Positions 1 to 12,169 of a stretch of 64,000 nucleotides of DNA are shown here, in pieces. The position numbers and the translations under genes were made by a program. This DNA is from Adenanthera pavonina. Its lineage: Eukaryota; Streptophyta; Magnoliopsida; Fabales; Fabaceae. Under the pieces are notes generated by a model. That model made no database searches. It saw only the letters and a program-made list of their open reading frames with translations, and was not told where the DNA came from. The stretch is from positions 20,682,001 through 20,746,000 of the forward strand of contig JAIVEN010000002.1 in the NCBI GenBank assembly GCA_026686845.1. Reading direction: 5' to 3'. The stretch's first letter is position 1; each line of letters starts with the position of its first letter.

Positions 1-2381
1 GGAGATGAAGAGCTATAATCCTTGTAACGATTACCAGTTTCTTGATGAAGAAACTTGGAAGTCTTTTATTGATAGTAAGAGAGATCCTACATTTTTTGTT
101 AGTATCCCAAGAATGAGTAAATGAATTGACTTCATTATTTATTAATTATTAATTTCTTAACCAAAACTTTCCATTTATTGTTAACAAGAGAAAAGAAAAA
201 AGGGTCAAGAGGCACGATCAAAAAATTTGTACCCCCACATATTGTCTCGTGGGGGTTATAGGGGGCTTGAGGAGAAGATAATGCAGGAGAAATTGAAGGC
301 TCAATCTGACTCATCAACTATTACTTTTCCTCTATCTCCACCAACTTAACATGAGAAATGGAAGAGAGCACATATGAAAAAAAAGGATAGTATGTCACCG
401 AGGAAGCTTGTGTAGTTATTGAAAAGATTGTAAGTAATTCAGCATCAATCAAAATTATTATTCACTTTAGTAATTAATGCAAGTGCTCATTATGTTTATT
501 ATTTCCATGCTATAAGATGCTCTTGAAGAACAATACTCCCAGGGAAAATTTACTTCTATTGGAAGGAAAGATATCTTAGCCACTGCAATTGGGAAAGAGA
601 AGCACCCTAGCCATGTCAGGGGAGTTAGACGTGGTGTAGGTATCAGGGAGTACTATGGAGGGCCTTCACGCCATAGATCAGGAATGGTGACAAGGGAGGA
701 GATGGAGATGATAATGGAAGAAAAGATGGAAGCTTAGAAGGAGCAAATGATGTCCATATTTAGCTCAATAGGGATGCCTACACAAGTTAGCACACCTACT
801 GAGGCAACTCATTCACCTGGAATGTATAGCACAAAAGATAGTTGTACTCTTGAACTAGTATCAAAGGTTCCTTCCAAAAAAAACTACTGGAGAAGCATGT
901 GAGCTATATTTGGAGGATCCTCATAGGTGTTTAGTTGCATATGGGAAAGTTTACAACATTGGGCAATTAATCCACCACCAGCAAATAAAACAACATCAAG
1001 TGAAGGTGGCAGTCGAACAAGTTGAAATTGCCAATGCACTTATCCCATTCCCTACTGAGGAGGTTGTGATGGTAGGGCAAGCCATCAATCATTTTATTTT
1101 GTGACCAAAAGGACTAGTAGAAGTTGTTCCAAATAAGGTATGAAAACTTTATAATCTTGTGCATTCATCATACTGATTTTATATAGCATGTGATTTTTGT
1201 CAATCATTGCTTAATTATTTAGCAAATTTCTCCATCAACACCTAAGACTCAACCCCATACAGATGCTCTGGGATGTTTGCTTATAGCATCAAGGAAAATC
1301 AAGTATGCTATAGAGATCAATATGCCTCTAGGATTGTCAGTGATGAGTTGGAGTACAACTTCTACATTGATCGCAAGGATGTTATGGACATCTTGATGCA
1401 GGAAAAGTTAGACATATTGCAATTGTTTATGATGTCGGTATATTTTTCATTTATAAATGATATATATGCATTTACCTCTTGAAACTAACATGCTTGCAAT
1501 ATCATAGGTATCTACATCATTTGCGCAACTTATCGGGACCAGATAAGTATGCATTCATTTTGCCTAACCATATCCACAATAAATTGACTGAGCTAAAACA
1601 AATAAAAAGTTACATCTCATCTAGGATTCGGGAAGGCAACAAGCAATGTTTCTTGACACCGTATCATGAAGAATAAGAAATATTTTGTAATTTATATGAT
1701 ATTGTGACTCCATCTAATTCATTCCTTATTTTGTAGCAACCATTGGATGCTTATGGTTATTTGCCCCCCTCAAAATCTCATCATTTGGTTCTGCTCTACA
1801 TCGGGTTATCCACCCTTGAAATTGAAGCAGTGTGTTAACACGTAAGTGTGTCTATGTTAAATTTTGCTTTGTGATAGTTATTAGTCTATAATATAATTCC
1901 TTACATGTATTTCATCATAAAGCTTTGAACTCTTACCATGTCATGAGGGGGAAGTACTCAAGTCAGCTACAAAAGGCTGAATGGATCTACCCCAAGGTAA
2001 AAGTTGTTAGAACTTGAGACTTTCTAAACTAATCATGTGATTTTTTTGGATTTGAGTCATTCTTTATTCTTTTGTAGTGTCACAAACAACCGGGAAATAC
2101 AGAGTATGGACACTATGTCATGAAACATATGTTTGATATTATCACTTTAGGCATTATTGATTCATTCAAAGAGGTAACAAATGAAATTTCATAGAGTCTT
2201 GAAGTTGATCATGTTCCTTTATGAGTTATTCATGTTCTCATATGCGTTGAAAGAGTTATTCATGTTCTCATATGCGTTGAACTTGCAAAAATTCACTTGT
2301 ACAGAGCCTTTTTCTGATGAGGAAATTAATGACATTTGTAGCCGTTGGGCAAACTATTTTCTAGAGAAAACATCACTTTAA
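1..2381 (+). pseudogene. CACTA-associated protein remnant (Transposase_24-like region plus Ulp1-like peptidase)
   Basis: Separate exon-like pieces run left to right on the plus strand. Positions 2-120 encode a 'W(K)SFIDSKRDPTFF' stretch typical of the plant Ptta/En/Spm (Transposase_24) domain. Positions about 517-900 encode 'GRKDILATAIGKEKHPSHVRG', another hallmark of that domain, but contain an in-frame TAG at 735-737. Positions 910-1104 and 1273-1676 continue the central region. Positions 1738-2381 resemble the C-terminal Ulp1 cysteine-peptidase domain found in many CACTA proteins, including 'WIYPK' / 'CHKQPGNTE' across a small intron (about 1997-2077) and a final 'WANYFLE'. At the catalytic cysteine position of the family (…TECGYYVM) this copy has TAT at 2105-2107, giving Tyr. 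Stops and the lost cysteine mark it as dead. Exon borders are approximate. Confidence 0.65.
2224..2281 (+). repeat. 30-bp perfect tandem duplication
   Basis: The unit containing 'gttattcatgttctcatatg' occurs twice back to back. It lies in the C-terminal piece of the CACTA pseudogene and keeps the frame (30 bp), so it would add ten residues. Confidence 0.85.
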
Positions 2382-3104
2382 AGGTCAAAGGCATTGTACA
2401 TGTGGGTTACTTTTCAGTTTCTTCTAATGTTAACTTTTGGGACTTGCTACTAACTAAATTGTAGTTTAGTGAACTTTGAAGCTGGGTTTTATCTCCTTTG
2501 GTCCAAATGTCCATGAATTTTTGTTGGATATTTGTAACTATTAAAGATAGCTTTTAGGGAGTTAATGGTTATATAAAGTAGTTTAGGTGTTGGATGTATG
2601 TAAATTGGATATGTATATATTCTGATATTTTGGATGAATGTGTTTGCAGGATGGGTGTATTTAATAAAATTTGTATATCATAAAAAAAATTTTACAGGAT
2701 ATTAAGAATGGTTATATAAATGACGGTCCTTAAAAGTCATATATTCAATGATGGTTATGAAAGTAACTGTCCTTGAAAGTGATATTAAGGATAATTATGT
2801 ATAACTATCCTTGAAAGTCATATATTCAATGACGTTTATAAAATTAACCATCCTTGAAAGTGATATCAAGAACCGTTATATTTATAACTGTCCTTAAAAG
2901 TCAATTGAAAATTGCAATTGCTTTTTATTTTCTTCATTCTTTAAGGACAGATATTGTTATAACCGTCCTTGAATATCAATTTATAGGACTGTTAAGAACT
3001 GTCCTGGAAAGTCTCACTTTCTACCACTATCAAATCTACTACTGTGAAAGAATCATCCTTGAAAGTCCTTTTTAGCCATCCTTAAAAGTCTTTTGTGCAG
3101 TAGT

Positions 3105-4059
3105 ATGCCTATTTGCTAAGCCATTATGCTGCCGAAATTTCTACTGCAACTTATAATTTTAATTGTTTTCCCAAAAATATATCATGAAAGAATTGTGATT
3201 ATGCAATGTTTGTACAAAATTTAAATTAATGTGATAATGTGATAAGCTTGAGTTAAGTTGCTACTGAAATGTCCCCCTATCTCATTCCATGTCTACCAAT
3301 GATAGAGCCAATAATACTAAAGGAAATAATTTAGCAAAGATGATGAAAAAAGAAGAATGAAGTATTATTGCTCTGTTTTGACTGTCTAATTTTATGCATT
3401 GTATAAATTTGAATATATATCAAAACATTTTGTGGTTTATATGCATGGATAGATCCATGTCTCAGAACATAATAGCACTGATTTGGTTGTATTTGGATTT
3501 ATACAATGGTAGTTATGCATGATTTACTAGAACTGCTCCAGTGATAGTTTTATTTGATCTCTGATGATATATATTAATGCTCTGACCAGTAGGAGTAGAA
3601 TAAATATACAAAAAATTATATTTAGAAAGTAGACAAGTAAAGATTTCTATTAATGATACTAAGTATGCACTAAATAGCTTTGTATATTAAAAAAATGAAT
3701 TTTCAAAATTAAGATTTAGTTTTCAGACAGAAACTAGGACGTAAAATAAACAGTAATATGTATATAATAAAATATATGAATTGGTATGTTCATTTTCTAT
3801 TTTCTAATTTTTTCCATGAAAATTAAAAATGTGCATGATTTTTAGAGACTTAAACCACTAGAAAAGGATTTTTTATATTTAGTTATAATTTTTAAAAAAT
3901 TATTGCACAATGAACTGTAAACTAGTGAAAATAGTTTTGTACAATATTAAAGTTTTAATTTGTTTGAGTTTTTCTAAATATATTTTCATATATCAAATAA
4001 GTAGTTTTCATAAAAAAATATTTCTAAATGTAAGATATAATACAACAAGCAGCACAAGT
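3105..4059. other. AT-rich intergenic DNA
   Basis: No gene, RNA or bounded repeat is recognised here. The sequence is AT-rich with only short chance reading frames. Confidence 0.6.
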
Positions 4060-4690
4060 GTAAGAGCCAATGTGCAGAAAATTTTCACTTTTAATAGAAT
4101 ATCCATATTACAAGTTTCAAAGAGAGACCCTTGGATATTACTGGATGAAGAAACAAGAGACCTGCATGCCCCTTTTATACTGAAAGTTTTCCACTCTACC
4201 CTATCATGGGTTGAAAATTTTGAAAAGTGGATTAGGATAAGAGCCCTACCTTCCTGTAATTTTTAATATATATATATATATATATATTGATGTATTGATG
4301 GTATGACTTCGGTGATGATGATGTTAGGTAGCTTCTAGATCGTGTCTTTTTGCATGAACATGATCGGTGAGTGAAACTTCCAAAAGTGCAACAATGGGTG
4401 GTTGGATCGTGCAGTCAAATGAATAAACATATGATGATTCTGTGAAAAGTTTTACGTCTTTGATGTTTTTTTTTTTGGTTGACCACTACGTCTTTTGTGT
4501 TTGATAATATATATATATATATATATATATTCGTGTTTACTCATTTGGTACAACTTTTATCAAGTGTATAGACATTAAATGTTATTCGCACTAAATATGA
4601 TACGATTGATCATTTGATTGTAATCCCTTTCATACTCCCTTAGATCCGTTAGAATTGGAAAATAATAGTGCCACCCACAATTTGAAGCTT
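4060..4690 (-). pseudogene. Truncated duplicate of the SCPL gene: promoter plus first codons
   Basis: This 630-bp stretch matches 12125-12711 almost throughout, in the same orientation. It carries the SCPL promoter region, the 5' leader and the start codon (ATG at 4106-4104 on the minus strand), followed by about 15 codons beginning MDILLKVKIFCTLAL, against MDNLLKVKIFCTLAL in the intact gene. Similarity stops abruptly near 4060, inside the signal peptide, and the downstream sequence is unrelated. Two TA microsatellites (about 4265-4288 and 4506-4530) have grown in the copy and are absent from the other. I infer a tandem duplication of the gene whose body has been lost, or a duplication of the 5' end only. 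It lies about 5 kb downstream of the intact gene. Confidence 0.85.
4265..4288. repeat. TA microsatellite
   Basis: A run of alternating T and A within the duplicated SCPL promoter copy. It is not present at the matching place upstream of the intact gene. Confidence 0.9.
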
Positions 4691-5049
4691 TTGAATATAC
4701 AAGTCATCATTTGCCCTTAATTTATTTAATAGTGTTAGTATATTAGAAAATTTTTTACTATATTTTAAAAGTTAAGAATAATAATAAAACTTACTAAAAT
4801 TAAAAAATCAAAATAAAATTTTACGCAAAGTTAAGGGATAAAAAATACGTTAATGCCTAAATTTAAACTTCACAATAGTTTTCTGTTCACTTCCGAAGCC
4901 CAAATTTTAAAACTTGAAATGATTCTTTCCGAAAAGTACATACAACTGCGACACGATCAAGTGTACTAATTAATGCGTTTAGATAATTCCCTCATAATGC
5001 TTATGAAATTAAAGTAGAAATGCAAGAAACATTGATACCTCTAAGCAAT
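4691..5049. other. AT-rich intergenic DNA
   Basis: Nothing recognisable is present between the duplicated promoter and the next terminal-inverted-repeat element. Confidence 0.6.
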
Positions 5050-5694
5050 CTATTAAAAATTGGATCGGGTCGTTCGGTTTGACCAGTCTGACCAAAAATC
5101 AAGCCTTGATCCAATCTGATCATAAATGAAAACCAGAGCTCTTCAGAATCGGTGCGAACCGGAGTAAAACCAATCAAAAATTGGTACAAAACTATTTGAA
5201 CCGGTGTGGCCTCTTCTTGTTTTAATTTTTTAAATAATTTTTTTTAATTTTTAAGATAAAATAATATTATTTTTAGTACTAAATAACATTATTTTTTGTA
5301 TAAATTTTTTCTTTATTATAATATGGTATAAGTATTATTATGATACATAATTATAAATAATGATAAATTTACTTAACAAATAATATAAAAATATAATATT
5401 AATTGGCTATTTTAAATTCAAAATATAATTATAGATGAATATTAATTTGTTTTAGATTTTAATATTTGGTTGTAAAACTTATTAATAACATTTTAAATTT
5501 TCTATATATTATTAAATTTATTTTTCATCTTAGATTGAATGTTAATTTTATGATAATGAATAAATATCTTTCATATTTTTTATCTACATTATTTAAAATA
5601 TATTAATTTATTCATAACTGGTCCAACCCTGATCTAACCATTTAACCTTGAACCATTACTTCATCCAGTTTAATAGCCGGTCCGATTTTTAATA
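5050..5694. mobile_element. Putative TIR (MITE-like) element, about 645 bp
   Basis: The left end 'tattaaaaattggatcgggt' is matched in inverse by the right end '…ccggtccgatttttaata'. Both ends continue inward with 'ggttggacc/gaccaa'-type motifs, while the centre is almost pure A/T without coding. This looks like a non-autonomous DNA transposon. No clear target-site duplication was found, so the family (perhaps Mutator- or hAT-like) is not assigned. Confidence 0.5.
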
Positions 5695-6090
5695 CATTTC
5701 CTCCAAGTTAAAATTTAAAAACTTCTACAATTTATTTATTCAAATTTTAAAAGTTGAAAATCAACCTCCTCAACTGTATGAACTCTCTGTTGTTGAGAAG
5801 AAAAAGTGAAAAACACTCTTCTCCTTAACTTGATCGAATTTGTCAAAAACCTTAATGTAAGGCATTGGCTGCAACGACCTGCAACAATCAATACACAATG
5901 CAGAGGAAAATTGGATCAAAAGATCCTCAAGTATTATTCAATCGACGAAAAGGTCCTTGTTCACAAAGGAGCTCCCATACACAAGCCAATCCTTGGCAAC
6001 AGTTATACCCAGAAAGCTCAAAGAGAGTAGAAAAGAAATCTAACAAAAAGGAGAGAGAATACAGTTGAGAAACAAGGGGAAATTACAATT
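5695..6090. other. Intergenic DNA without a recognised gene
   Basis: A stretch of more mixed composition (5800-6060) gives two overlapping short reading frames of 67-74 codons, neither resembling a known protein. It may be a fragment of an old retroelement, but nothing supports a call. Confidence 0.4.
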
Positions 6091-6091
6091 C

Positions 6092-7238
6092 AAGACCATA
6101 ATCTCAATTTAATTATAAAATATGACATATGGTTTATTTAATTATAAAAATAGATCATTTTTTAAAATTAAATATAAAAATATGAAATTATCAAAATACC
6201 CTCAAGTGTTTTCTCTTCCCCAACCCTCGCTAGTCAATAACTACCGGTGACCGGTCAATATTTATCAGAAAAAATGGCTTACAATTTCTTTTTTAGATTT
6301 TACAACTTGTTTATTCTAAATTTGCAACTTAGTTTTTAAATTTTTATTTTACAATTTTTTTCCAAAATTTGTAACTTTTTTACTCTAAATTTACAACTTA
6401 TTTTTCAAACTTTTTCTATGAATTGTTTCAGTACTTTTACAACTTCTTTTTTAAATCTTACAACTCACTTATTTTGAATTTGCAACTTTTTTTTTCAAGT
6501 TTTTATTATAAATTATTTCAGTGTTTTACAACTTCATTTCTTAAATTTATAACTTACTTACTCTAAATTTATAATTAATTTTTGAAATTTTACTATGAAT
6601 TTTTTAATGCTTTTACAACTTCTCTTACAAATTTTGCAACTATTAAAAATTTTTATTAAAATAATTGATAGTAAAAATTTGAAAAATGAGTTACAAATTT
6701 AAAGTAAGCAAGTTACAAAATATGCAAAACAAGTTGCAATAACATTAAAATAATTTATAGTAAAAATTTCGAAAACAAGTTGCAAATTCATAATAAATAA
6801 ATTATAAATTTTAGAAAAAAAATTATAAAACATTGAAACAATTTATAATAAAAATTTAGAAAACAAATTGTAAATTCAAAGTAAGTAAGTTGTAAAAGTA
6901 TTAAAATAATTTTTAGAAAAAATTTAAAAAATAAGTTGTAAATTTAGAATAAAAAAGTTGTAAATTCTGAAAAAGAATTACAAAATAAAAATTTGAAAAT
7001 TAAACTGCAAATTTAGAATAAATAAATTATAACATTTAGAAAAAAGTTATAAGATATTTTTTCTAACGAATATTGACTAGTCACTATGGTTGTTGACCGA
7101 CAAGGATGGGATGAGAGATAACACATGAGAGTATTTTAGTAATTTCATATTTTTATATTTAATTTTAAAATATTAATCTATTCATATAATTAAATAATTA
7201 ATAAATCTCATTTTATAATTAAATCAAGATTCTAGGAT
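6092..7238. mobile_element. 1.1 kb foldback element (imperfect inverted repeat)
   Basis: The two halves are near-complementary over their whole length with a centre near 6655. The left arm begins '…aatctcaatttaattataaaa' and the right arm ends '…ttttataattaaatcaagatt'. Further inward both arms share 'aaatataaaaatatgaaatta', a GC-richer block with 'ctagtcaat' (left about 6210-6265, right about 7060-7115), and a run of 'ttacaactt…ttctaaattt' repeats. No coding capacity is seen. The transcript of either strand would fold into a long hairpin, so it may feed small-RNA production (inference). The flanking target duplication is unclear. Confidence 0.75.
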
Positions 7239-8342
7239 AATTCCCACCTGAAACATATTCCAGACACCCTCTCCAAGCCATGTGCTTAATATGCCCCTTC
7301 TTTCAACTTCCAAGGCTTTCTGCGCCTACGTGTATTACGCCTGGTACCTTCCTCCCTCAATTTGCCATTTTCACCCACTTGTCCTTCACCTTGACCCCTT
7401 AGAGCAGACCCAAGCTGACTGGATTGGACTGCTTCAATGAGCTGGGCTTCTTGCATAACAGGCCGGGCCATAACATCGGCCATGCACCCACAAAAATGCA
7501 CATCAACCTCAATAAACACCCGGCCTCATGAATATGTTCTAATGGGCTTCACCTGTTCAATATTAAGTTAATCATCTCTTTCTAAATGTATAAACTATAT
7601 ATACGATTTAAGAGGACCCGAGAGTTAAATCACTACAAAAATATTGTTGCTGTAAGCCAATTGTTCCTCATAATACCTTAAGAAATGATATACACGGGAT
7701 GGATCCAAAAGTTGTGGTTGTGGGAGGCTCTCTAGTCTTGGTTATATCAAGCCAATGACTCGATCTATATAGGTTGCTAAATAGCTATTTCCTAATTCCT
7801 TCTATAAGGTTGGGGAAGATTTGCAAAAACTCCTTGCATTTTAGATCCATTTCTTGCCAACAATTCAATGAACTTTTAAAAATTAAGCCAATTTCATGTA
7901 CTTTTGAGTATTTTCTTAGGAATTCTGTGCACGAACAAAATAACTTTTCTAGTGTGGTGTTAAATTTTACACTTCAAAAGCCTTTTTTGGTGTACACCAG
8001 GGTATCCACCGCTGGTAGTAATAATTAATCCCTTCATCATGGATTCTCCAACTAAGGGGTAAACGGTTGGTCATGGGATGCGCTTTGTTCTCATTAGTTA
8101 AGGATCGAACCCCTGACCACATAGTTAAGAGATAAGGTGAGAAACCACCACGCCACACCCTCATGGTTAATTTGTGCATGGTGACCAAAAACAAGTCTTT
8201 TATTAATTTGTATATTTTATCCTTACTCATGACTTTTCCCATGTTACTGAAGCCTCTCAACATCCTGGATATACCAATGGGACAAGCGACGCTGTATAAT
8301 TATATTTATAAGAGACAAAATAGCATAAGGTTGAATATATAC

Positions 8343-8377
<35 letters not shown>

Positions 8378-8749
8378 ACACATTTTTTTTTGTGGACATA
8401 TATTGCGTACATATATTCGCATGAGTGATAAGTTGATTCTCGCGTGCTGCATTTGGATTATATGCAAAAGTTCAACTGTATGGCACTTGGAAAGAGAAGA
8501 GGATTTGACCCAATAATTTAAAATCAAGTTGGGTTTAAGTCACGTGTTGCATATTCTTTTGGGAAAAAAAATAAAAATTAAATCGTTCATATCTTTCTTA
8601 TTATTTCATCATTTTAGATATATAGGAGGAGCTCTAATTAAATGTCTATTTATTTAACATATACCATATGCCAATTTAATGTTTTTCAACAATAAAAAAG
8701 CGATTAATTTAGATACTGATTTTTTGTGATAAATGACTCTTATTCAATA
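7239..8749. other. Intergenic DNA with small unassigned fragments
   Basis: At 7286-7519 a GC-richer block encodes a 77-codon minus-strand frame rich in Arg/Lys and Gln; it could be a gag-like retroelement fragment but has no recognisable motif. At 8334-8378 a (TA)n run passes into (GA)n. The rest (7560-8330) shows no gene. Confidence 0.4.
8334..8378. repeat. Compound TA/GA microsatellite
   Basis: 'atatatat…' changes to 'agagagag…' without interruption. Confidence 0.9.
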
Positions 8750-9011
8750 CTCTCTCCGGTCCTATATATAGAGTATTTTGTCTTGATCCTGAATATAAGA
8801 CTCTTTACAATATGCGAGGTAGTATTTATTATATATTTTCAAAAAAATACCCCTATTTAATATTTCTAAAGAGAAAAAAAGAGGGATTAAAGGGTAGTTT
8901 TGAAAAAATATTGAGATTTTTGGAGAAATCACGATAGTTAATTAGTTTTAATTTCAATTCTTAATCTGCGTGATTTAGTTAAAAGAGTCTTATATTAAGA
9001 ACTAGAGGGCG
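8750..9011. mobile_element. TA-flanked MITE (Stowaway/mariner-like), copy 1
   Basis: The left end 'ctctctccggtcctatatat' and right end '…cttatattaagaactagagggcg' are inverted repeats of the plant 'ctccctccgt' type. TA lies on both sides (8748-8749 and 9012-9013). The interior 'ggtagtatttattat…ttaattagttttaatt' is shared with the copy at 21885-22148, so both belong to one family. It lies about 160 bp past the stop codon of the SCPL gene. Confidence 0.8.
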
Positions 9012-9168
9012 TATTATATTTGATTTTATTGCTCTATATATATAGGATACACAAGAAGTCCTACTAGCATGATGGTGCAATTTAATAAAGGGCCAAAATT
9101 TCTTACGAAGTTACAAAATTAATATATATAGCCACCACATATATGCATGGACGATTGTTGAATCTTAT

Positions 9169-12100
9169 TTAGTTTTCTGGTGGGGACTGTCCGAGCAGAA
9201 AGGAGGAGAAGAATGCAAGTGAATTGCTTGGCTTGAAACTTGGTACATCATGTCCTGCTCCTCGGAATGTTGCATAAGTAAGCCCCTCGTATTCTTGAAA
9301 CCACCCACTTACCTGTTAATTCCAACCTCAATTAATTAACAAACCCACCACAATTATTAGTTCATATATATGAAAAACATCATGGTAACTTCAGCTCTTT
9401 TTAAAAAGTTCATTTACCTCGTTCTCGTGAAACCATGGCCTCCATTTCTTGGTGATACGCAAATTCAGATTACTTAAGCTGTATCTTGTGGACAGTACTG
9501 GCACTCTACCATCTGTGTCTCCACTGAACCATAAAATTTTTATCAAAAGATATATAAAAAATCAATATATCATTATGTTGTCTGGGACCTAGTTATACGT
9601 GCAAGATATATATATATATATACCAAGTACCATCATTAGACAGTAATTACTTATATACCTGTAAACCCAGATTCTAAGTCCTGCCGAAATAAGCTTCTTG
9701 TAAATTGGGATAACTGACGGCTTTGAATCTTTCCAGTCGTTGAATATCTTGTAGCTGCATGTAATAATTACATTTACGATATTTATCTATTAAACGATAA
9801 TGGCATATATGGGCAAAAGAAAGTGAATTCTTATTAGACAGGAAACAGCATTTTTACTTGCAAATACTCCAATTCTTAATACTATGTCCATCGCTGACAT
9901 GAAAAGCCTTCTGAACATCTGGTCTATTATAGAAAGCTGCGGCATAATTATCCAAACATGGATCGAAACCACCCATGATCCTACGCATCTGCTCAAGCAA
10001 ACCCACTAGATCTTGTCAGCCAACTGAAACATCCTTAAAAACGTGTATTTTTTTTTAATCTGACAAGAAAAAATACCTAGACAAGCATAGCAATCCAAAA
10101 AAGAGAAGGAAGAAGAAAAAGCTGGGTTAGAAGGTGCATGTGTATGTTTCTTCACGCACCATTAGTTTCGATGAGCCCTTATAACTCATGACGCCTTGCA
10201 TGGATTGATCATTGGAACGTGCAGTACTGGCGAAGCAGACAGAGGTGTACAGGCTAAAGATATCAATCTTGTCGTACTGTGAAAGGACTTCATCCACAGC
10301 AACACAGCAAGTTTGGTCCTTCCATGGGTTACAGCTTTTGAAGTCACAGGTTGCTCTGATTGTTCTGTGAGTTTCATCAGATATCACGGCATGGCTCCAA
10401 GCATAATCCACAAGACCCATCCAATCCTCAGCATCAGATGTTTCTGGATTACCCAGCTGCCAAAAAATTTAAGAATATTAAAGTATACGGTAGTTAATTT
10501 AATTCTGACACATGTATGAAATTTTTTGAAGGAATATATATATTGATCGGTTAATAATTTTTACATATTACGCTTCTACTAAAAAAACTGATAATAAAGA
10601 ATTGGATTTAAGTTTTTTTCCTTGAAAAGAAATGATAAAATGTGGAGAATTTGCTTTACAAATCAGAAATATAGCTTGTCAGATAGTGGAACAGTGGGAT
10701 GTGACGTGTGTAATAGATGTAATATTCAAAACCTACATATATATAGGAACTAGATAACAGACAAGCAAGACGAAGTATAATGAAAATATTCTTCTTAAAG
10801 AAAGATTCCTTATGCTTGGCTTATGTTAATTATTAGCTAGCACCTGGCTAGCTAGAAACTTTTAAAACTGACCATACCAGGATACCCTCAAGATTAATAT
10901 GAAGCGAAGGGTCCTTGTTCCTATCAACAATGAGTTCAGCAAGCTCAGGTACAAACTTTCCTGAAAATATTTACATGTGGACATTCCATTATCAAATTAT
11001 CAAGATAAATCAAACTAAGAAACAAGAGGGTTATAGTTTAAAGATTTAGTAGATATACCTGCATAACTCTCTCCTGCTATGTGAAATGTCCGAGTTCTAT
11101 AGGATGGAAACTTGAGAAACCACTTGTGCAGAAAATTGTAAGCATCATTAGCTGTTATAAAGAATGGAAATAGATAGCAACCTTTATTAATTAAAAGTAA
11201 AATAATGAAACAGAAGCTTCATGACTGCCACTAAAAATGCAATGTCAAGGTTAACCTGTGAAGTCATCTCCAATATGTTCATAATCACTGGTTGTGTTTG
11301 AGTAGGAAAAGCCGACTCCAACAGGAGATTCCACGAATAAAATATTGGCTTCTGCATCATCACCCACATGAAGAATACTCAGCACTAATTAAAAATTGTT
11401 GTGGGCACATCATCATCAGAATTTTATATTTCAAAAGAAAAGAGTAAGTTGGGTTTGCACTGGAACGTGTGTGTGTGTGTGTGTGTGTGTGTTGTGTTGT
11501 GTTGTGTTGTGTTGTGTGGTCCTCACAAAAGTCATACTTCTGTTCCACGAGAAGTTGTTAGATTTAAGGTCCTGGCCATCAATGTCCACTAGAAAAGGAC
11601 CAATCTCCTGTGTTGCTCCATATCCCACAGAAGAGCACCCAGGACCTGCATCAAAAAAGCATCTTGTCACCTTAGCCAAGAACACACACATAAGAAAAGC
11701 AGCTCATGAAATCAGCAATGGTTGAACTATTTCATACGACAAGACTGTCTTAAAAAGAGAGGGAGATCATATAGTTATCCCTTCACAAAACTATGACATT
11801 ACATGAAAGGATCCAAATCTGAGGAAAGAGATTAATAAAGTACTACTATGCCTCTCTCTCCAGCTTCAGATATATATTCATACCTCCATTAAGCCAAAGC
11901 ACCAATGGTTTCTCTTGAGGTTCGGTGATGGCCTCATAAAACCAGTAAAAGAGTGCTCTTCCATTTCTTTCGTTTACTGTGACATAGCCAGCAAAGTGCT
12001 GGAAATCTGCATGAGGCTGACCAGGCAAGCTGGTGACAAGATCCTCATAATTATCCCCAGAATTCGTCCCAGCACCCCCATAGGATTGCCTGTGTCTCGA

Positions 12101-12169
12101 AGATACAACAGGCTTCAAAATTACTAGAGCCAATGTGCAGAAAATTTTCACTTTTAATAGATTATCCAT
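9169..12169 (-). CDS. Serine carboxypeptidase-like protein, SCPL31/32 type
   Basis: Ten exons join in frame to a 479-residue protein: 12169-11884, 11645-11538, 11351-11256, 11151-11059, 10960-10878, 10456-10160, 9988-9858, 9754-9659, 9523-9418 and 9312-9169, all with GT/AG borders. The product is a peptidase family S10 protein, expected to be secreted or vacuolar, acting either as a carboxypeptidase or, as in some plant relatives, an acyltransferase. Residues 1-24 form a signal peptide. 'NGGPGCSS' is the oxyanion region, 'GESYAG' holds nucleophile Ser192, 'SGDTDG' (from residue 397) holds the acid, and 'GAGHDVP' holds His453. The first ATG of the open frame is at 12310, but the start at 12169 is chosen because it opens the signal peptide and because the duplicate at 4106 begins there too. 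Intron 2 holds a (GT)n/(GTGTT)n tract. Length and triad are normal, so the gene looks functional. Substrate is unknown. Confidence 0.93.
11467..11518. repeat. (GT)n followed by (GTGTT)n microsatellite in an SCPL intron
   Basis: About 12 GT units pass into five 'gtgtt' units. It lies in intron 2 of the SCPL gene, about 20 bp past the donor site of exon 2 (minus strand), so length changes could affect splicing (inference). Confidence 0.9.

Larger units (their letters stand above)
1..3104 (+). mobile_element. 3' part of a decayed CACTA (En/Spm) DNA transposon
   Basis: The interval holds degenerate coding pieces of a plant CACTA transposon, then about 700 bp of non-coding DNA ending in short repeats. 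The 5' end lies outside the window. From about 2700 to 3095 a motif of the type 'gtccttgaaagt' recurs many times with 'ggttat/cgttat' partners, which is the usual look of CACTA subterminal repeats. The right border is set near 3104 because the sequence there reads 'ttttgtgcagtag', close to the canonical CACTA end (…TGTAGTG). A 30-bp tandem duplication sits at 2224-2281. Family known: CACTA elements move by cut-and-paste and bind transposase at subterminal repeats. The exact border and target duplication cannot be confirmed without the left end. Confidence 0.7.

Noticed and set aside
7286..7519. A small basic protein gene on the minus strand
   Set aside because: No recognisable motif, and the context is transposon-rich; most likely a retroelement scrap.
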